64,000 bases of DNA, taken from Erythrocercus mccallii (lineage: Eukaryota; Chordata; Aves; Passeriformes; Dicruridae). The notes beneath the pieces are model-generated. The model did not search any database. It was not told where the DNA came from and was given only the letters and a program-made list of their open reading frames with translations. The stretch covers positions 157,239 through 221,238 of the forward strand of contig VZRG01001054.1 of the NCBI GenBank assembly GCA_013397435.1, read 5' to 3'. Positions 1-12,440 of the stretch are shown here, in pieces; position 1 is the first letter of the stretch, and each line of letters begins with the position of its first letter. The position numbers and the translations under genes were made by a program.

Positions 1-3000
1 AGGGCTCTGACTTTCTCCAACACAGGATTAACACTGACACATCCCAGCTCTAAATTCTTATTAAAATAAAGGCATCTGCACAAGCAAGATTTGTTCCTTC
101 TGGCACCTCGTTTTGCAAATATCCTCACCATCTTTTCCTACTTGCTCTCAGCACTGGGTATGCCCCTTCAGCCTCTCCTCACTCCTAGGATATGATTTAA
201 ATCACGTTTTTGAGCCCTTAGCCCGCTTGATGAGCCTGTATCGCGCAATCAGAGATGCAGGGATCAGAAAGCTGCCTCTTCACCTCAGCAGTGAGCCATA
301 CCCTCCTTCACCCACCCTTGGTATTTCCCTCCCACTCCTTGGGATGGAATTCCTTTAGCACTTGGCAAGGAGCTCAGCAGGGCCCCAGCCACCAAGGAGG
401 AGGAAAGCCGAGACATTTAAATGCCACCGGCTGTGCGGGAGGCATCGCCTGTTGAGGCATCACCGCCTTCCCTGTGGGACCCTCTCTCCTTCCTTCCTTC
501 CTTGGAGAGCAGGTGTCCTTCCAACACTGCTTCCCAGGCAGCCCTTTTGGGCTCCGCCTCCAAAGCTTTCTGCTTTTTTCTCATGGAGAGCAAAACAACC
601 CAGTTCATGGATGTTATTTTTTTTAATCCCCCAAACGCGTTTTCCCGAGTTTTCAAGGAACTGACTTTGCACAGGTTGCTAAGCTTTGGGAGCAAAAAAA
701 AAAGCAAAGCTGAAGAAGCCTTGGTGGGTTTGTAGAGCAGAAGAGTTATTGTGAGTGCTGAACAATTAATGTGTGTGAGTGTTAGCTCTTTTCTGCAAGA
801 GTTAATTGATACAAATGCACAGAGAGTGAATGTTCCTGCTGCTTCGCGGTGTCTGAGAGCTCTTGGACCATGAGGTGGAAGGCAAAAAGCTCCCTGGCAC
901 TGCAGCCTTTACTGAGTTGATTGAGAAATGTAACATAATCCTCTTACAGGAAAAACTCGTGAAATTTGCAGGTTCAGGGAATGTTTTGCAAAAAGCTAAC
1001 AGCCACTTAAATATGCATGAAAAAGGAGCACAGTGTGACCCTCATGAATAGCAGCAAATCAAATCTGTGTTTCTCCAAGAACAGAGCTGAGAAAACTTTT
1101 TTTCATTTATTTACCAGTTAAGATGTTTAGTGGCTCTGAAAAGAAGTCTGGGCAAGTCTCCTTTGTGCAATATGGACTTGAAAAGCCAGGACCATGTTTA
1201 TTTTTTTCATTACATGGTAGGATTATGGCAAAGGCCTAAGTAGCTCTATAAAATTTTCCAGTTACTATAAATTTTTTCAACACCCTCTATAATCACTGTG
1301 AGTAATTATGTCCACAGAACAGCTCGTTCCACCCTTGTGAGGAAGGTGGTATTTTACCTTGAAATTCCAATTGCAGATGGATGACTAAAATAGACTAGAT
1401 ATCTGTGGTTATACAGAAAAAAATCTTTTATATCTCTTGTCTGCCATCACACACTGGTGTGTATGGATTGTCCAAACAGGCTCTTAAGCCCAGTAGTCTG
1501 GCCAATTTTCAACCTATGAGTAGTAATCAGTGTCTTGAACCCCTGGTTTGCAGCAACTATCAAAAAAAAAAAAAAAGATACTGTGGTCACACTGAAGCCA
1601 GCAGTGTTCAGCATCTACACAACCCACAGGAGGAGAAAGCATCTTTGAGAAACATTTGAACAACAAAAAAATGGGATTACAGGATTGCCAAGTGGCATCA
1701 GTTTAGAGTGAACAGGGGAAGCTTGAGGACTGAACCCAGAGAAACTGGAAACTCCACAAGACAAGGGAATTCTTCCCCAGGAGCAAGGGGTCAGTGTGGG
1801 TTGCAGCTGAGGAGGGCATCAGGAAAAACTGATTTACCAGAGGTTGTTGCAGCACCAGAGCAGTTTACTCAGACGTTGTGAGTTCTTGTAGTTTGTAAGG
1901 CTCAGCCAGACACAGTCACAGTCAGTCCAGTGTTGGTGATGGTCTTGCTTTAGGAGGCTGAGTCACCTCCAGAGCTGCCTTCCTGCAGCATTTCCCTGAT
2001 TCTCTGAACAGTCATGGGGCAGAGTGTGGGGTGCTGCACAGCAGAGCAGACTCAAGGCTTGTAATAGTTCTGTCCAGCCATGAGATTGACAAATCTATTA
2101 GTTCAGAGAATTACAACTCACAGTGATGGACATGGAAACTCCCAACAGGGATTCTTGATGGAAATACTGTTAAAGAAATACCAGTACAGCATGAGAAAAT
2201 TGATGTGAAATGGTTCCGTATAATCTGCAGGAATTTCCCCTAAATAAGATGAGTTTCAGATATTTCTGTTGGGTTTAAGCTGTCTTCATTAATTTCATCA
2301 GTAATAGCTACTTGGTACAATTAAAATTTCAGTCTTCATGCCATGGTCAGGTGGCCAGACCCTTGCATTTCTAAGATGGGGAAAACTCTGGGGTTTTGCC
2401 TCTGAGAATCTTGTCTAGCCAAGGACTCAGCCATGTCTATTGAGAGGTCTGAAGCCAAGGCAGAAAAAGCCTGTGCAATAATTAAAATATCAAGATTGCT
2501 AATGACAAACCTCCTGGGGGCTCAGCAGAAAAAACTTGCATACGAAAAAAAGAATACTTTGTTAGCAGCATTTATGAATAATAAACTAGTGAGGTACCTT
2601 TTGCCCCTTGGATGCCATGGAGACAGCTTTTACTCTCCATTATTCATCCGTTGTGTAATAACTGAATTTTGAAGAGCTGTGCTCTTACAGTTTCCCTGGA
2701 CCCTCATGAACAGGCCTAAATAGTGGGCGTAGAAGCTCTGGAAAGGACAAAACATCTCCTGAAAAGAGTTTGTTCTTCTTTACAAAAGACAGTTTGTAAT
2801 AGGAATATTGAAGAAAATAAAGGGATTGGAATACATCTGAAGAAGAAGAATAATAAAGAGGAAAGGATCTAAAGGTGTCAGTGGAAGTAAGAGTGATTTA
2901 TTCTGTGTTTTGAATCTTTTTTGGCTCAGTATCAATTTCATTCGACCTGGCAGAGAAACATAACAAAACTGAGCATCTTCTGGGCTGGAAAGCTGTAAAA

Positions 3001-6000
3001 TTAATTGACTTGTGTAAGTTTTTCTCTATTCTCTGAGACTCCAGTCTTCCTGAATTTATTTACTTTACGTATCTTTTGGTTATTTCACTTCTTGCCATAA
3101 ATGTCCTATGCATTGAAACTCAATTATTTTGTCAAAATATGTATGTATTAGTTAGTTTGGGAAGTTATTTACCCCACCCCTTGATCCAGCCTTCTAAACC
3201 TGTGCAAGGGTGACCTAGGAGCTAAATAACAGAGGCAATATTCTGGGGGACATGACAATTCTGTAGTTATTATCTGAATTTTTATGTTTTGTTAAGATTA
3301 CAGTTCCTCATGGTGTGGTTGTTAGCTGAGTAAGGCCATGTTTGTTCCTGTTGTAGAAAGAGGCAATGAAGGAGATAAATAAGTTTCTATAAAGATGCTG
3401 CAGATGTTAAGGGAGAAAAAAAAAAGGAAAATTGCAGAGAAAGGATGATCCATTGTTCTGGCGTATTTTTAGCACTTCTAACCGTCCTCACAGTTTGCTT
3501 CTTCCTTTTCTTGCCATCAGAAACGCATTCTGTTCATTTCTTCATTTCTTTATTTCGTCCTGATGACCTTCCTCAACTGAAAGGCAATATATTAATAAAG
3601 GTTGACAGTAGGAAAACAAATTGCTTTGTCTTCATGGGGTGCTGGAAAGGATTTCTACAGCACTTGTCTTCCATTAATGTAGCATTTGAGGAGTCCAGAT
3701 GCCTTGCCATAAGTCTTCTCTCTGAATCTATTAAAGACCTTAAAAAACAGAAAACAACATGAGGAGAGGGAGGTTTTTTTGTCCAGAACACTGGGTGTTT
3801 CATTTCTCAGAGATTTATGTTTCAATGTTCTTTGAACCCATCTTTCAAAACACATCCATATTTGATCATCTGGAGCAGGAGATGTGACTAATGACATAAT
3901 CAGGGTTATAAATGGTGGGCACTCTGAGAAGCACATCCACTTTACACAAAATCTCTTCTGCTTTATTTACAGTTTTCCTTTTTGTAATCAGAGAGTGATT
4001 CTGTTGTGGCCTTTGGAGATCCTTGCTGGCAGCTCTCTTTTCATGCATTAAGCTTTCTGTGCACTTCTGGACTCAGTTTCTCTTTCATGACCCTCTTTAA
4101 ACCTATATTTTATAGTTTCTGTTTCTGAGTTCACCTCAGTAGCAAGAATTGTCTCTATAAGGATTTGGCTTCCCAGCTCTTCTCTGTCCTAAAACCTTAC
4201 CAGACTCCCCTACAGTGCTCTGGCAAGGTGGTAAGGAGTAAAAGAAGCTCAGCTGATTATCAGAGATGCTGTTCTTTTCCTCTATTATTGAGAAATTAGG
4301 AAAAAACCCAGGACCCAATCCAAAAAACCTACTGTGAGTCCATTGACATTCACAAGGAAAATGCTCTTCTTGCTAGACTGAATGCACTAGAGGTGCCACT
4401 CTCTGAAGTACATACCTGTAACTCTTGTTATATTAAAAACTTTATAGTCCAAGCAGGCCACAGAACTGCCTAAAAATAGCTGTGATGAAACTGGGTATTC
4501 GTGGTTGTGCCAGGAAGGGTTTCATAGGCACAGTTAAAGCCAGATATGGAGTGGCCATTTGCTCCTCATTTCTCCGGTGTGTTCTTCAGATCTGCTCTTG
4601 CAGGCTCCAGCTATTCTTGGTGCAGTGCAGGACAGCTTCCAAGAAGGTTTTGAAGGAGGATATTTAGTGTACCCTTTGTAGTTTTCTTCTAGGGGACAAA
4701 AGAAAAAATCTTATTTTTTAAAACTATCTCCAGTTCCTTCCACAGATTTTCACAGAAGTGAACTCCTCTGTTTCTTTCAGTCCTGCAGGAGAGCTGCTCT
4801 CTGTGCTGTTTGCATCCTTCAAGCCTTTGTGAGACAGTGGTTTCCTTCCCCAACAGCATTGCAGGAGCTTGTTCACATGCAGCATCCTCACCCCCTGTTC
4901 CTTTTCCTGAGATGGAAAAGTCTCAGGGGCATTTCCAGCCAAAATAATCAATTACACTGCTACTTTGCTTGGTGTAAATAAGGTAAATTTTCAGCCTAGA
5001 GTTCTCAAGCTCCACAAGAACAATAGCAGCTAAGAGCAGCAATGCTGCAGCTTCCAGACTTGCAGAATGTAACAGGGTCCTCTTGCAAGCCAGCATGATT
5101 TGGGGAGCCAGACTGAGTGAACATGGCAGACCTTTCCTGCTTAGCTGGTCTTTGCTGAGCTTTTTGTGTGTTTGGAGAACATTATATTTCTAGAGCAGCA
5201 GGTGAGGAACCCTTGGATGATCATAGATATATCACTAGTATCTCCAGATTATATTTAAGCACAAAGTTTCCCAAAAAGGGGAAAAAAACCCTGAGATATT
5301 TCGCCTTTCCCCTTCAGAAGTGTTATTGCAGTGACAGAAGAGCTCCCTTGAACTGGTAGTGCCATTGCCCCTGGGCTGGGAGGCCAGGAGCTGCTCCTGC
5401 ATCACGGCTGAGGCACAGATCCAGGGTGACACTGCAGTGCAGCAGCTGGGGGGGCTGCTCCTCTGATAAAAGTGACGCTCCCTAGATGAGATGTTAAAAA
5501 TAGATCCCTCCAGCTCATCCCTCTTGACTGGGCAGGCAGAAGTTGAAAATCTCCTGGCACTGTTGCCACAAGGTAATCCCAATACCTTGGCCAGTGTTTC
5601 CTCTCGTAGCAGGAACTGGCTGTGGTGCACAAGACAGAGCTGCACCATCCTGGGTGTGTGCTGGCTGCCAGAACTGCCTCTGCAGCCTTTGCACTACAGG
5701 TGTTCTGTCCTTGGATTCTTTGGTCTTGAATGCAGCAGGGGATCTCTAAGCATAAGGAGTGATAGGAAAAGCTAAATGCCATGATGCTTTATCCCGTGAA
5801 GGACAAAATTAACTCTACCATTCACTGACTTTTGCAATATTTTTGACTATTTATTCTGCTTGGAAAGAACAGTCTTGAGAGTCTGTCTCAGACTGCCATC
5901 GATATTTCAGGCAACTCTGTCTGCTGTGGACATTAGTTCCTAGAGTGTAAAATGAAGATAATATTTTTCTGTCACTTAGGGATGTTGGGGGAATAAACTC

Positions 6001-9000
6001 CACTAATGCTTATGACATAGATGGAGACAGTGAATATGAGGCTCTAAAAGCCTGTTTGTACTATGATAGAAGTGCAGCATAGTAGAAGACAATACTTTTG
6101 CTTTCTTAGCATATTGACAGACCAAATAACACTTTTTTTAATAACTCCACATACACTGAGCATACCAGGCATATATTATTTGTCCTACTGACATTAAAAA
6201 GTAAAAACAACAAGTAAACAAAACCAAAGTAGGCAGCAACTCCTTGGGATGCAGATTGCTTTTGGAGTAGGTGGTTTTAGCTTTATTCAAACCCCTTGTG
6301 AGTATGCTTCAAATTGAAATTAAAAAAATCCAAAAACCTTTCTCTTTTTTTTTTAGTTTTAACAATCTGGTTAATTCAACACAGATTAATTACTTCAGTT
6401 GGTCCAAGTGTGCCTTTTTACTGTTAAAGCAATTTTACTGATTGTTTTGTCATAATCATAATATGATTCTTCCATTTTGAACTAAGAAGTGACTCAGAGT
6501 TAAGGGTGTTTTCATTTAAAACCTAAACATTTTTTTCCCTTTTTCTTTGGAATGTTATATTTTTATAGAGGTTCTATTGTATCTTTTCAAGAAAAAGTCA
6601 ATTTAAAGAGCTGTTTGGAATTTCAGGAATAAAGATCACATCCTGCCACAGAGAGCTGCTGAATGGAAGCAGGAGACATCCTGGTGCTCCATCACATTTC
6701 AGCAGAAGGGTTCAAGCAGAGGACTCAGTGGTGAGTGAATAAAAAAGAAAAACCCACGTAGGTGGATGATTAGGTGCACAGGAACAAAAGGTGCCATGTG
6801 TTGCTCTTCAGAGCAATCATTTTATCACTCTGGATGCAGCACTTGCTGAATTCTTCCTTCCCATTTTCATTTAAGATGAGACGCTGTATGAAGCATGTGT
6901 AGGTTCACGTGCAGGTTTCCAGAGAATCGCACCCTGAAGAGAGAACGCTGGATTGAGGTTTTTCATTCTGTACCATCACTCCCTTCCAGTATTTGTTTTT
7001 CTTGACTAACAAACAGTGTTTATGCCACTCGGAGCTCCAGATCCCATCCAACATTTCGGGCTCGTGGAGGGAAGCGTGTGGTGGAGCACACCAAGGGTGT
7101 GTGCAGGTTTTTGAAAACATCATGCAGGGAACTGCCAGGCTTTGAGTATTTTCAAACTTCAGGCCCACTCGTGGGTGCTAAGCATTGAAATGTCTGGCCA
7201 GGAATTCCATTGAAAATCTGGCCCAGATTCTGCTGCCTAGGAGGAGACAGTGAGCTCTGTATCCGTGGTTCCCAGCTGGGGGGCAGAGACCACACCAGGG
7301 AGGTGAAGCAGAAGGTCAAGGAACACGAGGGGTGATGGCCTCGAGTCCTGCAGGCACCGGCACTGAGCCCATCTGAGATGTGCTCCCAAAGCCCAGGAGC
7401 TGAGGGGTTTGGAGCAGGGACAGATGCCTGACCACACAGGCAAAGAGGATTTTGTTCCAAACTTCAGAGGAAGGATAGAAGCTCATGAGAAAAATATTTG
7501 AGAGAAAAAGAACAGACTTTTGGGAACTGCACGTTTTTTTGCCTGGATGATCCATATGGATATGTCCACTCAGCAGATTTGTAGAAGAGTAGCACTTTGC
7601 ATCACTTCAGATTTGCCCTTAGCAGGAACATGATTCCAAGGACTTGAATTTGTTGCTTTCTGATTTAAACATTAAACCAAGACATCACGGATGGGAGTTG
7701 TACCCTTGAACTTTATAGGCAGCAGTGATAAACCTTGCTTTCATAGGGGTTAATTACCTTCTGGAGATGTTGGTTTGATTTTTTTTTTTTTTTGTGATGG
7801 AGAATGTAAAACTGTCTCTTTGTGCTCAGAGGCAGGAGGATTGATGCCAAGCCTGGTAAATCAGACAAGGGGCAGCAGAACTATGCACCTATGTGGGATG
7901 CTGCAGGTACACTTGCCAAATATTGCCCAGTGCAAGGAGAAGTCTCTCTTAAGAGTAATTCTTTGAGGTCCTGCATAACCCCCAGAGCTACTTATCTGTC
8001 TCAGTGGCCCATAGATTAATCTGGACAAGCAGGTGCCTAACACCTGAAGCAGGGAAATTCACACCCCGTCAGCCTGGCAGTTGCCCTGTCTCTGCAGCAT
8101 GCAAGACCTCAAGGAGGATTTTCTGCCTTGCAAATGAAGGTTTGTAAGGGCAGGAAAAAGAGGAAATTAATTACACTCCTGCCTTAATGTGTCCTTCCTC
8201 ATGGTTACTAAAGTCTGCCAGTCCCTGTCCCACCATCTGCACTCTGCAGTTAACATTGGTGCTTTTCTAACAATTTGCTGGCAGCTGTGAGGAACTAAAA
8301 ACTTCATGAATAAAGCCAATTTATGGGTTTATTTTTGTTATTGCACAGGGAACAATAAGGCTATGCAAAAGGCTTGGGCAGTGTTTGTGTCAGCTGCACT
8401 CACCTCTTCAATTAGGCCAGGGGATTTTTATCTCAAGCACTCAGATAGCCAGTCCATTAAAACTCGAGGTGGACAAGGACACATCATTTGCTTAGTGCTG
8501 CAGTGAAGAATCTGGTTTTGGTGATGAATGTTTCATGACCTGATCTCTGGAGAATGGGACACTGACCACGTAGCAAGTGGCTGAAAAGAAAATTATCCAG
8601 CTTTTCCTCGTTTGCCCTGAGCCATATGTTGCAGAGCACTGACAAGTGCAGCTGTGAGTTACAGGACTACTTTCTGCTTAAAAAAACCCCTGGCTTCTCT
8701 GACAAGGCTGTTCTTTCTAACCTAAATATGTATGGTACAGTCCAATTCCTCTCTGCTGCCCAAGAATCACAGTGCAAGTTCTTGTGCTAATAGGAACTTC
8801 TACAGATTGCTGGCTGTTCAAAGATGTGCACAGGAGCTTGTGTTTCAGATAATTCCCAAAGGCCAGCAAAGATGGAGATCCTTCAGTGAGCCTGGAAGCT
8901 CCCAGGGTGCTCTCAGTGCAGGGGCAGAGAGAGCGGCCTGCAAGCGCATCTTTGTTTCTTCACACAGGAACACTGATGTGAATGGTAAATGTGGAGCTTC

Positions 9001-12000
9001 TTGCCAGGAAGGATGTGAACAAAAGCAGTGTAGGCCCCACAATCCAGATGAGCTATTTTCTGTTAGAAAAATCGTGAAAATACATCTATCTACATGGCTC
9101 AGAGCAGTTGCAGGGGAAGTCCAAGCTGGCTCTGAACACCCAGAAGTGACATTGCAGTGTTAGTGATGGCACTGCCAAGGCTCCCAGACTATTTTTATGC
9201 AGAGGCAATGAGCCCATACGGAGAAACCTCTGACAGACCAGGAGCAAGTGTTTTAGCACCTAGTAGGGGTTCTTCTCCCTGATAGTTTAATGTGCTGTGA
9301 AAGCAGAACTCCAATTCTACCTTTTCTCCCATCTCCGTGTGGTTTTACCTCCTCAGAGAGACTTTGCTTTCTCTTACTCCAACTGCATGAGTAGTGTGGA
9401 GCACTCAAAAACCTCCTGAGAGATGTCTGTGAGAGGACTTGCTGAGGAGCTCAGGGTCCAGTATGGTGTGAATATGCCACCAGCTCCATTTTACGGGGGG
9501 AAATTTGGGGATTCAGTAGGAGCAGCCACTTATGAGGGTCAGGCTGAGACCCAGTGTCCTCATTTCTTGGGCTGTCCTACCTTCTGCTGAGCAGCTGGTG
9601 GTGAGGCAAGCCGTGGGGGACCCAGCAGATGGTGCTGAGGAATGGTGTGTGAGGGAGTGTGGGAAGGAAGTGCAGAGGAGAATGTGCCCAGATACCTCTG
9701 TGATACTCTCCCAATACTCGGATCCAACACGTAGCAAAATGACTCCACGCGTTTCTCCTCTGCCTCAGATCCTTTGCTCTTCAGGACACCCTCAGTTCCC
9801 TTCTCCAGGCTCTTCTTTTGCAGCTTGTATTGGGATGATTTAATTGATTTTAATTAGCGCTAATGCAGGGCACATCTGCTGCTTGCCTGAGACATCATAA
9901 TCAAAGAAGGGTCTGCACTGAGGAGCATCAGAGCTGCTCCTGTCCTCACTTAAACAGGAAAAATAACAAACCAAACCCCAGGAGGGAATTCAGCATCTCC
10001 CACACCACTGAGCACAGCTGTACCAGGTCTCTCTTGTCACTGCTTGCATGATTAGTGACATATCATTTGTTTGCTGCAAAAGGCACATAAGTTGAGGGAA
10101 CAAAGCTGGTAATTAGAGCAACACAGCTCAGATGTGACACGTTCTGCTTGAGCTTCCAAACCAAACACTTGGCTCTGCTTCTTTGGATGGCATTTCTCTT
10201 ACGCCCACCCCAGAACAGCAACCAAGATGATTTCAGGCCAAGGGAGGAGAGTTAAAGGGCTACCAAAGGTACATCCTTCTACTTCACACTGCTACTCAGT
10301 GCTTTGTATCTACATCTAGACAATAGGCTTGCAAGTATTTTGTGAAATGAAAATGTGCAGCTATTTTGACTGTATAACCTTAGCACCTAGTGTGTAGCAA
10401 GATTTAAAAGCTCCTCATGAAGGCATTCCTAACCCAAGAATACAGTGTTCACACAGAGTTTTGAAATGACTGTAAGCCCCGCAGCATGCTCTGAGAAATA
10501 TCAGCTCTGGGCTTCCTTGAGCCAGTGGAGAAATCAAGTGTAAAGCTCAAGGGGACTAGTGCAAAATTTCTAGCGTCAGCCTTCTCCAACACAAACCAGA
10601 AACTCTTTATTCTGGTTTTCTCAGATAGCACCAAAGTGCCCTGCTATCAGAATAAGAGCCTCTGTTCCATCTATGCGGGCAGATATTTATCAGTAATAGT
10701 CAAGATCTGGCCCTTTGTCAGAAGTCACATGGCCACCAGAACTGTGATCTCTCTAAGTAGCAGCTACTGCTTTTCTCTGGCTTTAAGCATTAATTACATC
10801 TTCCATGCTGGTGTATCTGGCATCTCTGTGCATTAGAGACCTATTTGGAAAAAATATTTTAGCTTCTATGGCATACCCCTGAAAAACTGTTCTGTCTGTT
10901 GCTGCTTTTAAGCGAGTCTCCTGCTCATGGATCAGAGAATGTTTAAATTTAGGTGAAAACAAAAATATCAGCTGTATTTAAAGACATGGATGAGAAAATC
11001 AGAAAGTACCAGGCAGGAAGTGTTCCTTAAGCAATCAGCTGTCCCTGATCCTCTTGAAACTCCCAAAGAACACGGTGGATGTGGGTCTTTAATGTATAAT
11101 TGCCATTTAATGTCACTGAAAAGTTCACCAGGGGACCTGAATGACAATATGAGAGCCAGCATGGACTCACAGAAGTTCCCTCATAGCCCCCTGAAGTGTT
11201 GCCATAGCAAGGTCTGCACTGATCTCTGCTGATTCACAGGAGCCCCGTGGTGCTGGCTGTGCTGGGGCAGGGCAGGCTGAAATAGGTACATTTCTGCATG
11301 ACTGAGAGCAGAAAGACAAGGATGTATTGATGGAAGTACAAACAAAGCAACCAAAAACTCTCAGAGATGGCTCTCTTGCAAGCTGGGAGTATCTGCAGCA
11401 TTTGCCAGGAGGAAAGGCAGGAAAATGAAATCAGATTCAGAGAATGAATTATGACTAGGGGTAAAGAATACAGATTATTGGCAAGGGTAAGGGTAATTTA
11501 AATGGAGTTGGGGTTAAAATCTTAGTTAGCAAAGTTAGCTCTAATTGTAGTTGTGTCTGAATTTGTTTAGTAGCTGACAGTGCAGAAATGTGATGGAATC
11601 TAAATCCACAGGATTTGTGTTACTCTGCTCTGTAGCAGCGTGGTGAATGCAAGGTCTCACCTCAGCCTGAGACTGGACATTTGCAAAAATGTAACTGAAA
11701 GATTACTTGGGTCTATTTTAGCATGTCCAAACACGCTTTGCTTTAGGCAGTTATCTGTATTTCTCTTTCTTCAGAAAAATAAATGAAATCAGAAAAAAAA
11801 AGTCTAAAAATCTCCCAATAACAGCGTATCTAAATGAGATTCCCAGAAACATCCCTTGACCTTCAGCCACTCTCAGAGACTGAAAGCATTGGTTTCCCAA
11901 CATTTCTGGTTCCCACCGAGTGAAGGAGAACATTCGGTCTAAAAGTTCTGCCTCCACTGAACTTTTCAGCTGAGTCATCAGTGCAGAGCTGTTCTCAGCC

Positions 12001-12360
12001 AAAGTGCTGCCTTTTGCCACCTAAGAAATGACAAGCAGCTGAAGAAGAGCACTTCATCTGCTGACTGAGAGCCAGCTCTTTCAGAGGCAAGGGCATTAGC
12101 GTGGGAAATGGAAGAGGAATCCATTTTATTTCCTTGTGCATCTTTAAGCACAGGAGTTGGCACTGCTGTAATTGTCATCATTTTCTCCACTGGCTACAGT
12201 GAGCTGCAACAAAACCTGCTGCACTCTCTGTGGTGCTTCATCGTTTCATATTTACTGTTCTGCTCTGGGGTTTGGCTGATCTGGAGTAAAGGAGCAACCT
12301 CCAGAGTTACAGCCCTGCTTGTTCCCTCCTAAATCCAATCATAAAGGATTTTCTGAACTC
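1..12360. other. upstream intergenic DNA, no supportable gene
   Basis: No open frame here resembles a known protein family. The longest frames (up to about 140 codons) lack coding-like composition and have no convincing splice signals. The region holds ordinary mixed-composition non-coding DNA with low-complexity tracts: four tandem CCTT units near 487-502, a 15-nt A run at 1,562-1,576 and a 15-nt T run at 7,779-7,793. An AT-rich part at about 6,300-6,600 carries several TAAT-type cores, which could mark regulatory DNA, but the sequence alone cannot show this. A 12-bp palindrome (ATTAGC/GCTAAT) lies at 9,853-9,864. Confidence 0.7.
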
Positions 12361-12364
12361 TGAG

Positions 12365-12440
12365 TGACTGATGATTGACTGATGATACAGCTTTTCATGA
12401 TTATACAGCTTTTCACCAATTTTAGTCATGTGAAAAGCTG
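12365..12440. repeat. tandem 11-mer duplication plus direct and inverted repeats
   Basis: TGACTGATGAT occurs twice head to tail without mismatch at 12,365-12,375 and 12,376-12,386. It is followed by a 13-bp direct repeat, ATACAGCTTTTCA, at 12,385-12,397 and 12,403-12,415. The core CAGCTTTTCA then recurs in inverted orientation at 12,431-12,440. The cluster looks like local replication-slippage products that can also fold as a hairpin. Confidence 0.8.

Noticed and set aside
11480..11525. GGGTAA repeats resembling telomeric sequence
   Set aside because: Only two adjacent units and scattered similar words are present, far short of an interstitial telomere array.
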